A stretch of DNA of 64,000 nt from Bermanella sp044597725 (GTDB lineage Bacteria > Pseudomonadota > Gammaproteobacteria > Pseudomonadales > Oceanobacteraceae), in NCBI RefSeq assembly GCF_044597725.1, contig NZ_CP139003.1, positions 1,364,001-1,428,000 on the forward strand, in the 5' to 3' direction. How positions within the stretch are numbered: position 1 is the first letter of the stretch; every line of letters starts with the position of its first letter. The notes below the pieces were generated by a model. It ran no database searches, was not told the origin of the DNA, and saw only the letters and a program-made list of their open reading frames with translations. The translations under genes and the position numbers were made by a program. Positions 62,143 through 64,000 of this stretch are shown here, piece by piece.

Positions 62143-63630
62143 TTAAGCCTCCTTAGTCAATTTTTTAGTATCGCCGGATTTATCTTCAAGCGTATTTTTT
62201 GTTTTGCTTTTACTGGGCTTAACAATAGTTGATTGCGTTCTAGGTCTGTTTTCTACTAGGTGTTCTACCCAAATTGGAAGGAAGCAGCAAATATCGTATA
62301 CCTGTTTTAAGCTATCACTAAGATGTTTTAATGCCAGTGCCAGACTGCGTAAAACAGTGCTAAAAAAGACACATACTTGCACTAAAAGTGAGCCCAGAAC
62401 ATGACGCCCCGTATGGATGAGGCTTTCGAATGGAATTGCCACAAACATAAGAATAAGCGGTAAAACAAAACCTAATATCATTTGTCCAACCATGGGAATA
62501 ATACTTGTGTCACCATCTCCAGCCGCTTCATCACCGCTCGCTAAGAAATTCATGACGTTCGCTTTATCCTCAACCATAATTTCACGCATGTAGGCTAAAC
62601 CAGCTTCCACAAAACAAAGGGAAAGCAAAAAGATCATACAGACCGTTGCCCAAATCGTGCGCTTTTTATCTTCCATAAAATGGATGATTGGGAATAGCCG
62701 TGTGATACCAACCGCTTCCATAAAGAAAAGACCAACGGTTATTTCCAGCATAATGATCACGGCCGCACCGATATCAGCTACATTGTAACCGGCTACCTGA
62801 CTTGTAGCAGGCATTAACTCCGACATGGGAAGCGCAATAAGATTGTAATTAACAAATGCACCAAAACCGGCAATAACCAAAACAATAGAGCTGATAAAGA
62901 ACTGCGTAGTGCTTGAGGCTTTCAATATTTGTAGGGCGTGGTCTGTTCCCTTGTTAAGTTGTTCAAAGCGTTCCGTTTGCGTATCAATTTTATTGGACTG
63001 TTCATTTAAGTGCTGCCAATTTTTTTCAATGCTTTGTAATTTAGTGAGCACATCGCGCCAATGTTGCATGGCCGACTTAAGAATACTTTGGCGGCGACTT
63101 ACATCTTCACGATAACGGGCCATAACCTCTTTTTGTTGAGTATGAAACGCTTCGTATATAGATTGCAGTAGCTTACCCACCACAGCATCGTTCTTCGTAC
63201 TGTCTTTTAAGCGAGCAATGGCTTCAACCGCTTCTGTCCACTCGGGCAGCGGCGGCGGTACCTCTGAGGTTTCTTGCAGTTTGTCTTCCATGGAAGCTAC
63301 ATTTTGCTGTAGCTCTCGTTGGATATCGGGGTAGCGTCCCAAGTCTTTTTCTACCAACGCTGTTAGACGCACAAATTGGCGCTCTAATTCACGCTTGGCC
63401 TGCTGTTTGCCATAGTCTAAAAGCACTTCTTTATTGCGATGGCGCATGGTGCGGGCGGTATTCATCAGGGCCTTACTGGCCAAACGCAGGTTACTAATAA
63501 ATAAACGTGTGAGATTATTAAGTAATTGGTGAACACTGTGACGAATAAAGTACAGCACGAGCATAATGCCCAGTATCACCAGAATCCAGCTAAGAACGGG
63601 CTGGCCGGGTATGAGATTGGCTATAGCCAT
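62143..63630 (-). CDS. Coiled-coil polytopic membrane protein of unknown function
   Basis: 495 residues: N-terminal membrane helix (about 14-32), a long charged coiled-coil-prone stretch (about 45-235; ERQFVRLTALVEKDLG, IEKNWQHLNEQSNKIDTQ), then four membrane segments (about 242-262, 285-310, 326-346, 375-400) and a basic cytosolic tail (KSKTKNTLEDKSGDTKK). No family recognised. AAGGA before the ATG marks the start. It is followed after 3 bp by a VWA lipoprotein gene, so the two are almost certainly translated together and may form one complex. Confidence 0.75.
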   Translation of the reverse strand: MAIANLIPGQPVLSWILVILGIMLVLYFIRHSVHQLLNNLTRLFISNLRLASKALMNTARTMRHRNKEVLLDYGKQQAKRELERQFVRLTALVEKDLGRYPDIQRELQQNVASMEDKLQETSEVPPPLPEWTEAVEAIARLKDSTKNDAVVGKLLQSIYEAFHTQQKEVMARYREDVSRRQSILKSAMQHWRDVLTKLQSIEKNWQHLNEQSNKIDTQTERFEQLNKGTDHALQILKASSTTQFFISSIVLVIAGFGAFVNYNLIALPMSELMPATSQVAGYNVADIGAAVIIMLEITVGLFFMEAVGITRLFPIIHFMEDKKRTIWATVCMIFLLSLCFVEAGLAYMREIMVEDKANVMNFLASGDEAAGDGDTSIIPMVGQMILGFVLPLILMFVAIPFESLIHTGRHVLGSLLVQVCVFFSTVLRSLALALKHLSDSLKQVYDICCFLPIWVEHLVENRPRTQSTIVKPSKSKTKNTLEDKSGDTKKLTKEA

Positions 63631-63891
63631 GGTTGCTTCCTTATTGTGTGTTACCTGATAATGACAGAGAAAAGTATGACAATCACTTCCTCAAGTGTAG
63701 TTGGCTAATGCCGAAAAAGTTAACTTATTGAAATACAAGAAGAAAATAAAACGCGTACAGAACAGCAAAAAAGCGAATATGTGAACTGGTTAGAATATGC
63801 TTCGCTTTTAAGTGCCATTGTAGGAGCGGATGGAATAAAAGGTCAATAACAACTATACGGGCATGGATAACAATAGAGGTATAAAATCAAT
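63631..63891. other. Intergenic region before ybaK
   Basis: 260 bp of divergent upstream sequence between the coiled-coil membrane gene and ybaK. A stretch of about 43 open codons at 63717-63848 (IEIQEENKTRTEQQ) lacks an ATG and a ribosome site, so it may be a gene remnant. No hairpin or repeat stood out. Confidence 0.4.
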
Positions 63892-64000
63892 ATGACACCG
63901 GGTGTAAATGCCATAGAAAAAAGCCAATATGCTTTTAAATTGCATGAATATAGTCATGATGCTTCAGCCCAATCATATGGCCTTGAAGCCGCTGATAAGT
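63892..64000 (+). CDS. ybaK: Cys-tRNA(Pro) deacylase YbaK, 5' end only
   Basis: The first 36 residues, MTPGVNAIEKSQYAFKLHEY and then SHDASAQSYGLEAADK, match the N terminus of YbaK/EbsC, which hydrolyses Cys mischarged on tRNA(Pro). The gene runs off the window end. AGAGGT eleven bases upstream is a possible ribosome site. Identification rests on the N-terminal segment alone. Confidence 0.85.
   Translation, partial: MTPGVNAIEKSQYAFKLHEYSHDASAQSYGLEAADK

Noticed and set aside
62143..63630. Defence-system interpretation of the coiled-coil membrane gene with the VWA gene
   Set aside because: No nuclease, helicase, protease or nucleotide-signalling domain is visible in either protein, and the surroundings are housekeeping genes.
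63717..63848. Open stretch reading IEIQEENKTRTEQQKSEYV and ending GADGIKGQ before ybaK
   Set aside because: No ATG and no ribosome site; perhaps a gene remnant but too short to support.
1..64000. tRNA or rRNA genes
   Set aside because: No cloverleaf with a GGTTCGAATCC-type T arm or rRNA signature was found in the gaps on reading; a tRNA scan would settle it.

Overview
The window is chromosomal DNA of moderate-to-low GC from a Gram-negative gammaproteobacterium. Gene order is Pseudomonas-like: rpoE-rseA-rseB-rseC-mucD-lepA-(DUF4845)-rnc-era-recO-pdxJ-acpS, then barA/gacS-cysM-rlmD-relA-mazG, and tsaB/adk/ppc in the same neighbourhood. Together with the composition and the RND and TonB-dependent proteins, this suggests a marine Oceanospirillales-type relative of Pseudomonas. 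The genus is an inference and cannot be fixed from the sequence alone. No rRNA, tRNA, CRISPR array, prophage or transposase gene was recognised.

Layout. 1-1700: start of a propionate (methylcitrate) operon, prpB and its GntR-type regulator, with palindromic operators upstream. 1693-2388: array of an uncharacterised ~230-bp intergenic repeat. 2399-8500: FMN-dependent glutamate-synthase-like membrane protein, YbbA/YbbP ABC exporter, carboxylesterase and a small membrane protein. 8592-12982: RND efflux pump and adaptor. 13032-16402: compact operon of a YtrA-type GntR regulator, ABC-2 exporter, GIN-domain protein and a 32-residue mini-protein behind a perfect inverted repeat. 16532-23000: small lipoprotein, argG, monoheme DUF3365 protein, M48 protease with a YjgN-like protein, fasciclin lipoprotein. 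23124-26810: TonB-dependent receptor and nadB. 27038-36921: envelope-stress sigma factor operon, then the translation/RNA-processing/cofactor operon; lepB is missing from its usual place. 36950-45135: BarA/GacS hybrid kinase, cysM, rlmD, relA, mazG. 45144-47495: rsmJ, uppP, tsaB. 47561-48150: second, inverted copy of the repeat array. 48300-53046: histone-H1/AlgP-like protein, adk, ppc. 53339-57216: small conserved protein, plsB, slyX and a membrane-anchored cold-shock-domain protein. 57312-61498: two small unknown genes, rlmA, dapE, trmJ and the fatty-acid regulator fabR. 61495-63630: two-gene module of unknown function (VWA lipoprotein plus coiled-coil polytopic membrane protein). 63892-64000: 5' end of ybaK.

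Most genes are housekeeping and well recognised. The candidates for undescribed biology are: the paired VWA-lipoprotein/coiled-coil membrane module at 61495-63630; the GIN-ABC-GntR operon with its mini-protein and operator; the membrane-tethered cold-shock protein; and the intergenic repeat family, present as mirrored arrays 45 kb apart. None looks like a classical defence or mobile system, and I do not claim one.
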